From: Moorena producens 3L
Lineage (GTDB): Bacteria; Cyanobacteriota; Cyanobacteriia; Cyanobacteriales; Coleofasciculaceae
DNA: 64,000 nucleotides
Direction: 5' to 3'
NCBI RefSeq assembly: GCF_000211815.1
Contig: NZ_GL890815.1
Span: forward strand, 20,938-84,937
Below the pieces are notes generated by a model. The model was given only the letters and a program-made list of their open reading frames with translations, did not search any database and was not told where the DNA came from. Within the stretch, counting starts at the first letter, position 1. The number at the start of each line of letters is the position of its first letter. This document shows positions 25,943-34,547 of the stretch, in pieces. The translations under genes and the position numbers were made by a program.

Positions 25943-28225
25943 TTAAATGCTCATAGTTACACCTCCGTTTCTACGCTCACGCTCGCGTCCCCTTACTGGA
26001 ATTGTAAAATAGAAGGTGGCACCGTGACCTAGTTCTGACTCTACCCAAATTTTGCCCCGGTGGCACTCCAGAATCTTTTTACATATAGCCAAACCCATAC
26101 CTGTGCCAGGATACTCATCCCGGGTGTGCAGACGTTGGAAGATCACGAAAATGCGATCGCTAAACTGCGGTTCAATGCCAATCCCATTATCCTGCACTGA
26201 AAATAGCCATGAATCTTCGAGTCGTTTTGCCCCCACATGGATTTCCGGTGGCTGTTCACTGCGGAACTTGATCGCATTACCGATTAAGTTCTGGAACAGT
26301 TGCATCAACTGGGTGCTATCAGCCATAACTGTTGGGAAGGGGTCATGGGTAACCACTGCTCCAGTTTCACGGATGCGTCCCCGCAAATTAGCCAGAGCAT
26401 GGTCTAAGGCCGTTTCCACTTCCGTCAGTTTAAACTCAATGCCCTGCAAATCGACTTTCGAGTAAGCCAACACATCATCAATTAGGGTTTGCATGAGGCT
26501 GACTCCCTCAACCGCAAAGGTAATAAACTCGCTGGCATCTTCGTCAAGCTTGTCATTATAGCGCATTTCTAAAAGCTGCACATAATTCGCCACTTGATTC
26601 AGGGGTTCTTGCAGGTCATGGGATGCCACATAAGCAAACTTTTTCAGTTCAGCATTGGAACGTTCTAGATCCTGAGCCAATTGAGCCAATTCATCAGCTT
26701 GGCGCAGAACAATATTAATCAGTGCTTTCCTCAGTTCCAGTGCTGTCTTAATTTCTACCTGTTTCCAGGGTAAAGAGGTTAAGCGAACGGTTTCTTTCCA
26801 TAGTTCAAAGGATTTACGGGGCGACAGTTGCAAAGTCCCCTCTGTGTGGGTTGTTTCAAAGGCTTTATTGGGGTCACCCCCCCAATTAACCGTTTGAATC
26901 ACCTCTGATCGGAACCACAGTACATAGTTTCTCTTGGAAATGGGGATGGCTAGCAGGCCACTACCAATATCTTTAAACCGTTGTGCATCAGGATAAATGC
27001 GAGGCAGAGAATCAGTATAGAAAACCTCTTGATTAACATTCTGTTTCAGCCATTGCACCAAAAACTTCAGGTCTTCTTCACTAGGGGTTTCACCAATAAC
27101 CGTAAAATTATCCCCAAAACAAATTGCTGCACCTTGAGCACTGGTTAAGTCCAGTAAATTGGGGTCATGCTTAACTAAGCCATCAATAAAGTTTTCTTCT
27201 TGGGACATATACTCAATCAATATTGATTGAATATAGGACAACTTCATCTGATAGTCATAGTCTTCCGTCTCTTCTCGGGCTGAAATTTCTGAGAAAATCA
27301 CTCGTCCTAAAAATTCGCAAGCTTTGCGCAACTCATAGGATACATACTTAGGAGTTTGATGATGACAAGCAATAAGTCCCCAGAGTTTTTTATCTTTAAT
27401 CAATGAAATAGTCAAAGACGCCCCAACTCCCATATTGTGGAGGTACTTGATATGACAGGGGGAAGCACTTCTGAGAATTGATAATGTTAAATCAAGGGGG
27501 CGATTGGTGATGGGATTATCGGTAGGAAAAATCTCAACAGGTTGGGAATTGGCATCTGGAATTAAGCGGATCCAATTGGAACAGAATAATCGTCTAGCTG
27601 GTTTAGGAATATCGGATTCTGGATAGTGTAAGCCTAGGTAAGATTCCAGACTGTCTAGTTTTTCTTCGGCAATAACTGCTCCATGGTCATCATCTTCAAA
27701 CTTATAGAGCATCACCCGGTCAAACCCAGTGACTTTTCGCACCTCTTTGACAATGATCTGACAAAAATCTCGGAGGTTTGAGGTTTGTTGGAGCTGGTTG
27801 ATGGAGGCTCTTGCTAGATGATAAAAGCTTAAAAATGGGATAGTTTCCCGGGAAACTGCTGGTTCTAATTCCAGAATCAGACAGCCATCTGAGTTACGAT
27901 GAAACACACCATCAAAGACTGCGTAATCATCGCCTTTTTTCCTCGCCCAAATTTTAGTAGGATTGATTAGGTCTAGATTTTCCTCAGATAACCCAGCTTT
28001 AATTCTCTCCACTTGGAATGGGTCAAGTACATCTTCTAGGGTTTTTTCTAGCATGGCTTCGGCAGGGATTCCCAAAACCCTAGAGGTATTGTTGCTAACT
28101 TGTAATATTTTTAGCTCAGGCTCTTCCAGTACCAACAGTCCCCCATGAGGCTGAATCTGACCAATCACATGAATCGGTTCGTGATCCAATTTGGTTTGTT
28201 GTGCTGGTAAATCTATTCCTAGCAT
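25943..28225 (-). CDS. Cph1-type phytochrome histidine kinase
   Basis: 760 aa. PAS (about 15-125, EPIHVIGQIQPHGGLLVLEE), GAF (about 140-320), PHY (about 330-505), HisKA (His536 in AYVASHDLQEPLNQ) and HATPase_c (NLIGNAIKF, DNGIGIEP, GTGMGLAICKK). The chromophore cysteine is Cys257 in SASPCHIKYLHNMGV, equivalent to Cph1 Cys259. The N-terminal cysteine used by bacteriophytochromes is absent, so phycocyanobilin is the likely chromophore. ESDIPKPAR and the PHY tongue motif SPRKSFELW are intact, so red/far-red switching is expected. The gene ends in GGAGG-6 nt-ATGAGCATTTAA, a good ribosome site and start codon for a coupled downstream gene, now cut off by IS607. Confidence 0.95.
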   Translation of the reverse strand: MLGIDLPAQQTKLDHEPIHVIGQIQPHGGLLVLEEPELKILQVSNNTSRVLGIPAEAMLEKTLEDVLDPFQVERIKAGLSEENLDLINPTKIWARKKGDDYAVFDGVFHRNSDGCLILELEPAVSRETIPFLSFYHLARASINQLQQTSNLRDFCQIIVKEVRKVTGFDRVMLYKFEDDDHGAVIAEEKLDSLESYLGLHYPESDIPKPARRLFCSNWIRLIPDANSQPVEIFPTDNPITNRPLDLTLSILRSASPCHIKYLHNMGVGASLTISLIKDKKLWGLIACHHQTPKYVSYELRKACEFLGRVIFSEISAREETEDYDYQMKLSYIQSILIEYMSQEENFIDGLVKHDPNLLDLTSAQGAAICFGDNFTVIGETPSEEDLKFLVQWLKQNVNQEVFYTDSLPRIYPDAQRFKDIGSGLLAIPISKRNYVLWFRSEVIQTVNWGGDPNKAFETTHTEGTLQLSPRKSFELWKETVRLTSLPWKQVEIKTALELRKALINIVLRQADELAQLAQDLERSNAELKKFAYVASHDLQEPLNQVANYVQLLEMRYNDKLDEDASEFITFAVEGVSLMQTLIDDVLAYSKVDLQGIEFKLTEVETALDHALANLRGRIRETGAVVTHDPFPTVMADSTQLMQLFQNLIGNAIKFRSEQPPEIHVGAKRLEDSWLFSVQDNGIGIEPQFSDRIFVIFQRLHTRDEYPGTGMGLAICKKILECHRGKIWVESELGHGATFYFTIPVRGRERERRNGGVTMSI

Positions 28226-28737
28226 AATTCTCTGACCTTAATCCAGGATTATCAACAGTTATACGAGTTCTAGAAGGAAGGCTCTCCGATTATCGATATC
28301 ATTCCTAATACTATTTTGCCTAATACTATTTGGTCTAATACTTGTGGATCTTTAACCGAACTTACCTATGACTAGCTAGCAATCTCTAGTATATCCCAGG
28401 AAGTCAACGACTAGGTCTAGAGTAATTTTTAAAAAAACATTAAATTTTTTGTCCTGCCTTTAGATCTTCTGCTGTTTCTGGGATTCCTCTTGATTGCAAG
28501 AGCAATGTTAGCCTTGCTTCTAAAAAAATATTAATAATAATACGTAAAAACTCAATATTTAATAATTTAACTTAACAAAAAACGTTAACTTCTGATGGAC
28601 AAACGTAAACGCAAATCAGGTTGTTACCCCTACTCCCTACTCCCCACACTCCATTAAGGGAGTAGGGAGTAGGGAGTAGGGGTAACTAAGTTGACTGTAT
28701 CTCCCCACACTTCCCACACCTCCCACACTCTTATCCC
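28226..28737. other. Intergenic region, phytochrome promoter side
   Basis: About 510 bp between the methyltransferase 3' end and the phytochrome start. CCTAATACTATTTTGCCTAATACTATTTGGTCTAATACT (three near copies of CTAATACTATTT, about 28304-28340) lies 80-110 bp upstream of the phytochrome. It could be a repeated operator. A 22-bp perfect inverted repeat made of heptamers is listed separately. No gene is seen. Confidence 0.5.
28623..28686. repeat. Perfect 22-bp inverted repeat of STRR heptamers
   Basis: GTTACCCCTACTCCCTACTC (left, from 28623) is repeated as its reverse complement (right, ending 28686) around a 20-nt loop, built from GGGAGTA heptamers in opposite orientations. It lies ~50 bp after the methyltransferase stop codon and could end transcription, although it has no T-tract. 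Confidence 0.85.
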
Positions 28738-29820
28738 CTACAGCCGCAGATGCAATTTGTCGCAAAGCTGATCAAAATAGGATTGAAAGTCTTTTGTCGT
28801 TGATACCTCAGAGGGGAAGATGGCTTTATGGATTGCTTCTCCAACTGCTTTGGCTAACCGTGGTGGTACAGCATTACCAACCTGTCTGTATCGTGATGTT
28901 TTAGAACCTTTGAATACAAAATGATCAGGAAAGGATTGGAGTCTAGCTGATTCCCGTACCGTCAGCCGTCTTACCCCTTCAACTGTTCCTGATCTCGGCT
29001 TTCCCCCATTCATTAAATGACGGTGATACACCAGTAAAACACCTTCAGGATCAATAATGTGGGTGCAGTAACCGACTGTAGTAGCGGTAATGGTAGGACT
29101 TGGTGCATCGAAATTGATGGGTTTTCCCCCACCTTTGACTAGAGTTGCTGTCCAAGGGGTAGGACGAATAACGGGTTTATTGGCATAGGAAACTTTAGTG
29201 GTATTGGGCTCATAGTCAGGAACATCAGTTAAGGCTGAACCCGATGAAATATAGGGATTAGATGTCCCTAAACCATGGGTTTTCCGGGGAAACGTAAAAT
29301 CATTTTTTGTGGCTAAACCGACGAAAAATAGACGTTCACGATACTGGGGAATTCCATAGGATGCTGCCTCTAACACCTCTACATAAACTGAATAATCTAG
29401 GGTTTGAAGCTGCTGCTCAATCCATTGATAATAGTGATTTTTTTTAGACCTTTGCAACCCAGGCATAGTTTCCATTAAAAATGCCTTTGGTCGAATATCC
29501 CTTACCGCTCGAATAAATTCTGGAACTAAATCCTTAGGCTTGGCTCGGGATAACTGTTTATTTCGCTCTTGGTTTGGGACAGAAAAAGGTTGACATGGCG
29601 GTGAACCTACTACTAGGTCAATACCTTGAAATTGAGTAAAGTCTATAGCTCGAACATCGGAGCGAATAACATTAGTGCTAGGAAAGTTTTCTCGATAAGT
29701 GGAAACAGCAGACTTATCAATTTCTATTGCTGTGGTGATCTGCCACCCAGCCATATGGAAACCTAGAGAAAGGCCACCTGCCCCTGCAAATAGATCGATG
29801 GCGTTTTTTGAATCATTCAT
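28738..29820 (-). CDS. Orphan C5-cytosine DNA methyltransferase
   Basis: 360 aa, within the usual range. SAM motif I NAIDLFAGAGGLSLGFHMAG, catalytic motif IV VVGSPPCQPFSVPNQ, motif VI present as FLMETMPGL (Glu kept, ENV replaced by ETM), motif VIII YRERLFFVGL, and motif X YRQVGNAVPPRLAKAVGEAI. The target-recognition segment lies around residues 180-290. It methylates cytosine C5 in a DNA motif I cannot predict. No restriction endonuclease gene is adjacent, so it is probably an orphan or epigenetic enzyme. Cyanobacteria carry solitary C5 enzymes acting at CGATCG within HIP1, and that specificity is a testable option here. The divergent pentapeptide/HTH gene starts 490 bp away. Confidence 0.93.
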   Translation of the reverse strand: MNDSKNAIDLFAGAGGLSLGFHMAGWQITTAIEIDKSAVSTYRENFPSTNVIRSDVRAIDFTQFQGIDLVVGSPPCQPFSVPNQERNKQLSRAKPKDLVPEFIRAVRDIRPKAFLMETMPGLQRSKKNHYYQWIEQQLQTLDYSVYVEVLEAASYGIPQYRERLFFVGLATKNDFTFPRKTHGLGTSNPYISSGSALTDVPDYEPNTTKVSYANKPVIRPTPWTATLVKGGGKPINFDAPSPTITATTVGYCTHIIDPEGVLLVYHRHLMNGGKPRSGTVEGVRRLTVRESARLQSFPDHFVFKGSKTSRYRQVGNAVPPRLAKAVGEAIHKAIFPSEVSTTKDFQSYFDQLCDKLHLRL

Positions 29821-30307
29821 GACTTAGGGAGCAGTTTTTAGCTATCAGCTATAGCATTTTTATTTGGAGTAGGGAGTAGGGAGCAGCGGTAAGAAAATTT
29901 ACTGTACCTCATAATTATGATCAGGGCTATATTTGGACTAATTGTAGTTTAAGGGTATCAGCTGATTTTGTTATGCCAAATTGGTACATATTTGATTATT
30001 TACGATCAGGTTAGTAAGGTTTAAGGGTTAAGGTTGAAGGTTGTAAATTGAAGGTTTAAACTTGGAGGTTTAAGGTTGAATGTTAAAGGTTGAAAGTTTA
30101 AATTTGAAAGTTGTTAGCCTTTGGCGTCCCTTGTAGGGTAGGGTGAAAATACTGAGTGATCTGAATTAGCTAAAACCATGCTATAAATACCCTGTTTTTT
30201 CCCACTCTCCTCACCCTCCCCAAACTTCCTAGTTTTTACCCTATTCCCTATTCCCTATTCTCTGTTCAATACTTCTGATGCTAGAGTTATGCTAAATCAG
30301 CAAGACA
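29821..30307. other. Divergent intergenic region with AGGTTGA/AGGTTTA repeats
   Basis: No gene is seen. It includes GGAGTAGGGAGTAGGGAG (29866-29884), a run of degenerate heptamers of the type AGGTTTA, AGGTTGA and AAGGTTA (about 30006-30112), then TTTGGCGTCCCTTGTAGGGTAGGG, which resembles a motif near 50540. CCCTATTCCCTATTCCCTATTC follows close to the pentapeptide gene start. Confidence 0.55.
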
Positions 30308-31942
30308 ATGACAGAGTTTAGCCAGGGTAATAAAACTAAAAAACTAACTATTGCCGCCTCTTCAAAAGGTGTCGAAACAGCGAAAAAAGCTTTGGAAAAG
30401 CTAGAGTTTGAGCTAAAAAGTAACTTTCCTAAGTCACAAGGTATAAGTCACTATACAGTTACAAAATTTTTGAAATCAGAGCCAATTCAGCTTGATTTAT
30501 TTAAACGGATATGCGAGGGATTGACCCTAGACTGGAAAGAAATTGCGGGAATAGTAGAAGAAAAATCATCAGAACAACTAAACAAAACTGATGGCAGTAG
30601 CTCAGAGCCGGTGCAGGGTGTAGAGCAAAGTCAAACCCTGACGCACCAAGAGACTATAATCGAAAGACAAAGTCAAACAATAAAAGCTGTTCTTGTATTA
30701 GAAGGAGATATAAATTCAGTTCAACCTTCAAAACTGATTGAATCTATTTTACAACAATCTTCAGGATACACGATCAACATTATTGATATCAAACCAAGCC
30801 GCTTAATCTTAGAGGGGTTTCAAGAAGCTATCGAAGGGCTTGAAGCTCGGATAAAATCAGAAGACCTAAAAGAATTAAGTGGTTTTCCTGTTAAAGATAT
30901 TCAAATTTTGAACGAAAGTTCAGATGATGAAGATAATAGCAAGCTTGATCATAAATGGCGTCTAGTCGCAGAGATTGCTAGTGGTGGAGCTGTGGGTCGA
31001 GACTTGAGGGGTGCGAACCTCAGTGATGCGGACCTCAGTGATACCAAGCTCAGTGGTGCTAACCTATGTGATGCAGACTTGAGTGGTGCAGACTTGAGTG
31101 GTGCCGACTTAAGTGGTGCCGACTTCAATGATGCAAACCTTAGTGGTGCCGACCTCAGTAGTGCTAACCTGATTCGTGCTAATTTGATTCGTGCGAACTT
31201 GAGTGGTGCTAACCTCAGTGATGTTAAGGTGATTGGTGGGAACCTCGGTAATGCTAACCTCAGCAATGCCAACTTCAGTAGTGCGAAGCTAATTCGTGCC
31301 AATCTTAGTGGTGCCGACCTTAGTGGTGCCGACCTCAGTAATGCGAACTTCAGTGGTGCCTCTCTGTATAGTGCCAACCTCAGTAATGCCAATCTCAGTA
31401 GTGCTAACCTCAGGGGTACTGAGCTGAGTGGTGCCAATCTCAGTGGTGCCGATCTGCGGGGTACCAAGCTCAGTGGTGCCAACCTCAGTGGTGCCAACCT
31501 CAGTAATGCCAAGCTGATTGATAGCAATCTCAGGGGTACTGAGCTGAGTGGTGCCAACCTCAGTGGTGCCAACCTCAGGGGTGCCTCTCTTTATAGTGCT
31601 AACCTCAGTGGTGCCAACCTCAGGGGTGCCTCTCTTTATAGTGCCAACCTCAGTGGTGCCAATCTTAGTGGTGCCAACCTTAGTCTTGCCAACTTGTGTC
31701 CTATGAGGGTGTCTGGTACCGATTTTAGTGCTGCAAACCTCAGTGGCGCTAACCTTGGTGGTGCCTACTTGTATCGTGCTGACCTTAAAGATACCGATCT
31801 CAGTAGTGCCAACCTCACTGGTGCCGATCTCAGTAGTGCTAACCTTAATGGTGCTGACGTGAAAAATGCCCGATTCGGATATATTGTAGGAATTGATGAA
31901 TCCACAAAGCTTAAGCTAATTAAAAGAGGAGCAATTTTTTAG
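30308..31942 (+). CDS. Pentapeptide-repeat protein with N-terminal HTH-like conflict domain
   Basis: 544 aa. Residues ~12-80 (LTIAASSKGVETAKKALEKL, VTKFLKSEPIQLDLFKRICEGL, LDWKEIAG) match the short HTH-like module found at the N-terminus of many cyanobacterial NB-ARC, TIR, WD40 and pentapeptide proteins. Residues ~125-200 (VLVLEGDINSVQPSKLIESI through LKELSGFPVKDIQIL) form a compact alpha/beta module often found beside it. From ~235 to ~530 about 55-60 pentapeptides of the A(D/N)LSG type should form a right-handed quadrilateral beta helix. The DNA is a run of 15-bp and 30-bp near repeats. It may be a scaffold or effector in cyanobacterial conflict or signalling networks; function not known. 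Confidence 0.85.
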   Translation: MTEFSQGNKTKKLTIAASSKGVETAKKALEKLEFELKSNFPKSQGISHYTVTKFLKSEPIQLDLFKRICEGLTLDWKEIAGIVEEKSSEQLNKTDGSSSEPVQGVEQSQTLTHQETIIERQSQTIKAVLVLEGDINSVQPSKLIESILQQSSGYTINIIDIKPSRLILEGFQEAIEGLEARIKSEDLKELSGFPVKDIQILNESSDDEDNSKLDHKWRLVAEIASGGAVGRDLRGANLSDADLSDTKLSGANLCDADLSGADLSGADLSGADFNDANLSGADLSSANLIRANLIRANLSGANLSDVKVIGGNLGNANLSNANFSSAKLIRANLSGADLSGADLSNANFSGASLYSANLSNANLSSANLRGTELSGANLSGADLRGTKLSGANLSGANLSNAKLIDSNLRGTELSGANLSGANLRGASLYSANLSGANLRGASLYSANLSGANLSGANLSLANLCPMRVSGTDFSAANLSGANLGGAYLYRADLKDTDLSSANLTGADLSSANLNGADVKNARFGYIVGIDESTKLKLIKRGAIF

Positions 31943-31980
31943 AATTTTCCAGGTGAACCCTCTGAAATTAGTTCTTGAAA

Positions 31981-32162
31981 ACTTACCAGTTATGTGTATT
32001 AAAAAAGAGCGATCGCCTAATTTACCTAACTGGTAATTCGACTGATAATTTATCTGTATTAAAAAAGAGCGATCGCTCTTTTTTACCTAACTGGTAATTC
32101 GTCTGATAATTTATCTGTATTAAAAAAGAGCGATCGCCTAATTTACCTAACTGGTAATTCGA
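31981..32162. repeat. Three tandem 60-bp repeats, each with a HIP1 site
   Basis: TGTATTAAAAAAGAGCGATC occurs at 31995, 32055 and 32116, each followed by CGC and by TTTACCTAACTGGTAATTCG. The period is 60-61 bp. ACCTAACTGGT is itself dyad-like. The array begins ~40 bp after the pentapeptide gene. Confidence 0.9.
32061..32084. terminator. Bidirectional terminator-like palindrome
   Basis: The middle repeat copy is a perfect 24-nt palindrome: six A, GAGCGATCGCTC, six T. The other two copies read CGCCTAATTT instead of CGCTCTTTTTT, so only this unit has a T-tailed stem. It is placed to terminate the pentapeptide gene message. Confidence 0.5.
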
Positions 32163-32589
32163 CACTAATTTCATTAGCTATATCCAATAACAGTCAAACG
32201 GTTAACCTTTAACCATCAACAACCTTGTTATTAATAACATAAATCAGGTTTATCAACAATAATTTCGGGACTTATAAAGGGATTTTAACCTAAAAAAAAC
32301 TCCTAATTTTCAATGCTTAAGCTAAGCTTTAAACAAAGCGATCCATCACGTTTTTAAAACGTTAATGTTCAGGGGAAGCAGCCATGATTTCTAGGTGGCC
32401 ACCATTGTAGCTAAGGGCTAAGCAGCGATAAGTTTACAATTTATTGAGTAATGTTTCATAGTTTTGCTAACTGATAGCATAGCGTTATATTCCTGATAAT
32501 GCTGGGGTGAAGGGAGTGATGGTGATGGGGAGAGTGCTTGTGAATTTTAATTATTTTAGCAGTATAATTTAATTATAAGGAGAATTTTA
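32163..32589. other. Intergenic region before the DUF6335-like gene
   Basis: About 430 bp, AT-rich. It contains GGTTAACCTTTAACC (near 32201), TTGTTATTAATAACA (near 32224) and ATCAGGTTTATCAAC, short dyads without a T-tract. No gene is seen. The promoter of the downstream gene probably lies in the last 150 bp. Confidence 0.4.
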
Positions 32590-32667
32590 ATGAATCAAAC
32601 AATGACACTAATCAGGAGTAACGATTATGAAAGATTACAAGAACAACGATGTAGTCAACTCTTATGA
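32590..32667 (+). CDS. Possible 25-codon upstream ORF overlapping the DUF6335-like start
   Basis: ATG at 32590 follows AAGGAG with 7-nt spacing, a better initiation context than most genes here. The frame runs 25 codons to TGA at 32665-32667, overlapping the first 41 nt of the next gene in another frame. The peptide begins MNQTMTLIRSND and has no recognisable feature. It could be a leader peptide that couples or attenuates translation, or a chance frame. Confidence 0.35.
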   Translation: MNQTMTLIRSNDYERLQEQRCSQLL

Positions 32668-33082
32668 AATTGTCAACCGAGAGGAAGGGTATACTCACAA
32701 CCGTAATACTGAAGAAGTCTTGTTAGCAGACCTGACTGGAATAGAAGACCCTGACCGGATTTTTGAGGGTGTGGTTGACCGTGACACTGGGATGGGACGC
32801 ACCTTGGAGAAGTTGAGAATTAGCAAACTATCCGGTGGCAATGTGACCGGTGGCGATATTTATGATAATTGGTATCAGGCTGAAGTAGTGGGGGAAGAAG
32901 CAGTTGGAGGACAAACGCCCACTCCTGACCAAAATGTAACTGAAGACTTGCTGGAGTCCATGGGGATTTCTTCAGTTGATGGTGAAGCTGTGCAAACTCG
33001 AGACAAGTTAGAGGTTCGTGATCACCTCCGCTGGGAGCTGAACCCTGAATCTTCTGAAGATTACTCCGAGCACTCGAAATAA
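32627..33082 (+). CDS. DUF6335-like cyanobacterial protein
   Basis: 151 aa, acidic, no signal peptide. The central segment LSGGNVTGGDIYDNWYQAEVVGEEAVGGQTPTPDQNVTEDL and the tail RDHLRWELNPESSEDY match what I recall of the DUF6335 family, found almost only in cyanobacteria and without known function. The first ~50 residues (YKNNDVVNSYEIVNREEGYTHN) are more variable. AGGAG lies 8 nt before the ATG at 32627. A second ribosome site and ATG 37 nt upstream open an overlapping short frame. It appears to stand alone. Confidence 0.7.
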   Translation: MKDYKNNDVVNSYEIVNREEGYTHNRNTEEVLLADLTGIEDPDRIFEGVVDRDTGMGRTLEKLRISKLSGGNVTGGDIYDNWYQAEVVGEEAVGGQTPTPDQNVTEDLLESMGISSVDGEAVQTRDKLEVRDHLRWELNPESSEDYSEHSK

Positions 33083-33432
33083 GGTACTGTTGGCAACGGA
33101 TGGCTTAACGGATGTCAGGGATAGGGAGAGGGATTGATGTTTTTTTGGGGATTATTTTGGGAATTGATTAGTTTGGGAATATCGGGACTTAAACCATAAA
33201 AAACGTCTAAAAGAGGGGATATTTGCTGCCAACCTTAGTTTTCCCCTCTAGTTCAATCCCGATGAATCAGACAACTACCGCAAAGGAAACAATGATGATT
33301 TATACTAAAAAAAATTCTGGTAATTTCCTGGCGGTTTTTGTGTGACAAAATACTACAATTGAATTATGTAAGGGGCTTGAAAAATTAGACAAATTCACGT
33401 AAAGTCATTAAAGTAATCTCAACCATAGAATA
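33083..33432. other. Intergenic region
   Basis: 350 bp with no gene. AATTGATTAGTTTGGGAATATCGGGACTTAAACC followed by AAAAAACGTC echoes ATTTCGGGACTTATAAAGGG...AAAAAAACTCC at ~32260-32310. This suggests a degenerate duplicated leader upstream of both neighbouring plus-strand genes. Confidence 0.4.
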
Positions 33433-34275
33433 GTGAAACAAATTTTCCTGAGAAGCTTTCAAGCTTTTGTGATGACAGTTCTGTTGATGCTTTCGATAGT
33501 AGCATCACTGACTAGTTACCCCGATATAGCCCTAGCCCAAACAGATTCTAACATCTCCAGCCCTGGTTCTCAGGTTGAAATCCTACATCCAACTGCTTTT
33601 GTTAACCTAAATAATGGCTCGTTCACACCTAATTTTGGAGCTGTAGCTAACATTTTCAATGGCAATGGACTGACTGGTAGCGGCACGGAACTGGATCAAC
33701 TCCACGTAGCTGGAGGAAATTCAGCTAACTTTCTCTCAGCTAAGCTAAATCATTGTGCAACCGCAGCTGATGTCAACTTTGACTTTGACTTTGGCAGCCC
33801 AGTCCTATTCAATACACTAGCCCTCTGGAATTACAATGCTTTCAATACAACGGCAACTAATCGGGGCATCAAAGACTTTATCTTAGTTCTCTCTAACAAT
33901 TCAGATTTTAGTGATCCAGTTTTTGAATCTTCAACCCTAACTCTGCCTAAAGGACCTGCAACCAATATTCCGGCTACTATCTTCTCTTTTCCTAATGTGG
34001 AAGCTCAGTTTGCCAGAATCGATGTTGTCTCCAACTATGGACCGACAAGTCTGATTGGCTTATCTGAGGTTCGTTTTGCCAAGATGGTTAGTAACACAAC
34101 ACCTATCTCGTCTCCTGATCTACAACCTGAATTGCCCAATTGCGTGAATTCAGATTGCAATTGTTCAGATTTCAGTACTCAAGCTGAAGCCCAACAGGTG
34201 CTTGATGCCTTTCCCGGCGACCCCCACCGGCTAGACCGTGATAAAGATGGTATCGCTTGTGAGTCACTGCCGTAA
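33433..34275 (+). CDS. Secreted discoidin-like protein with C-terminal excalibur domain
   Basis: 280 aa from GTG at 33433. The signal peptide (residues ~5-34, FQAFVMTVLLMLSIVASLTS to DIALAQ) ends in an ALA-Q cleavage site. Residues ~45-215 resemble an F5/8 type C (discoidin) fold: VNLNNGSFTPNFGAVANIFNG, FDFGSPVLFNTLALWNYN, NRGIKDFILVLSNNSDF, and FARIDVVSNYG...IGLSEVRF. The last ~40 residues are an excalibur calcium-binding module: NCSDFSTQAEAQQVLDAFPG, then DPHRLDRDKDGIACESLP, with the D-x-D-x-D-G loop and two Cys. It is likely extracellular, binding Ca2+ and perhaps carbohydrate. No neighbour indicates its ligand. Confidence 0.85.
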   Translation: MKQIFLRSFQAFVMTVLLMLSIVASLTSYPDIALAQTDSNISSPGSQVEILHPTAFVNLNNGSFTPNFGAVANIFNGNGLTGSGTELDQLHVAGGNSANFLSAKLNHCATAADVNFDFDFGSPVLFNTLALWNYNAFNTTATNRGIKDFILVLSNNSDFSDPVFESSTLTLPKGPATNIPATIFSFPNVEAQFARIDVVSNYGPTSLIGLSEVRFAKMVSNTTPISSPDLQPELPNCVNSDCNCSDFSTQAEAQQVLDAFPGDPHRLDRDKDGIACESLP

Positions 34276-34506
34276 ACAAAGTAATTGTATTTTTGGTTTT
34301 GGGGAGTTTCACAGTTACTTAATGTGATCCGGAGGCACCCCACCAAAAAGCCCTAACCTACTACACCAGCACTACCCCGACGAGTTAACTTTTGGGGGGT
34401 TTGGCGGGCTATAAGTCCGCGCGCGAAATCTTTGATTTGGCGTTGGGATACATGGACAAGCCAAGCCAATTGAAACCCTCGATGGGGTGATAATTGGCAA
34501 TCGGAT

Positions 34507-34545
34507 AAATAGTCTAACAAGACGGCAATATTTGTTAGACTATTT
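34507..34545 (+). promoter_or_regulatory. Perfect 14-bp hairpin just before solo tnpB
   Basis: AAATAGTCTAACAA and TTGTTAGACTATTT are perfect reverse complements separated by 11 nt, ending 2 nt before the tnpB ATG. It could be the left-end hairpin of an IS200/IS605-type element recognised as single-stranded DNA, or an RNA hairpin that hides the tnpB ribosome site. Confidence 0.65.
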
Positions 34546-34547
34546 GT

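Noticed and set aside
30949..31572. 207-codon minus-strand ORF rich in Leu, Ala, Pro and Ser
   Set aside because: Antisense shadow of pentapeptide repeat DNA; periodic coding sequence yields open frames on the other strand. The same applies to 54870-55253.
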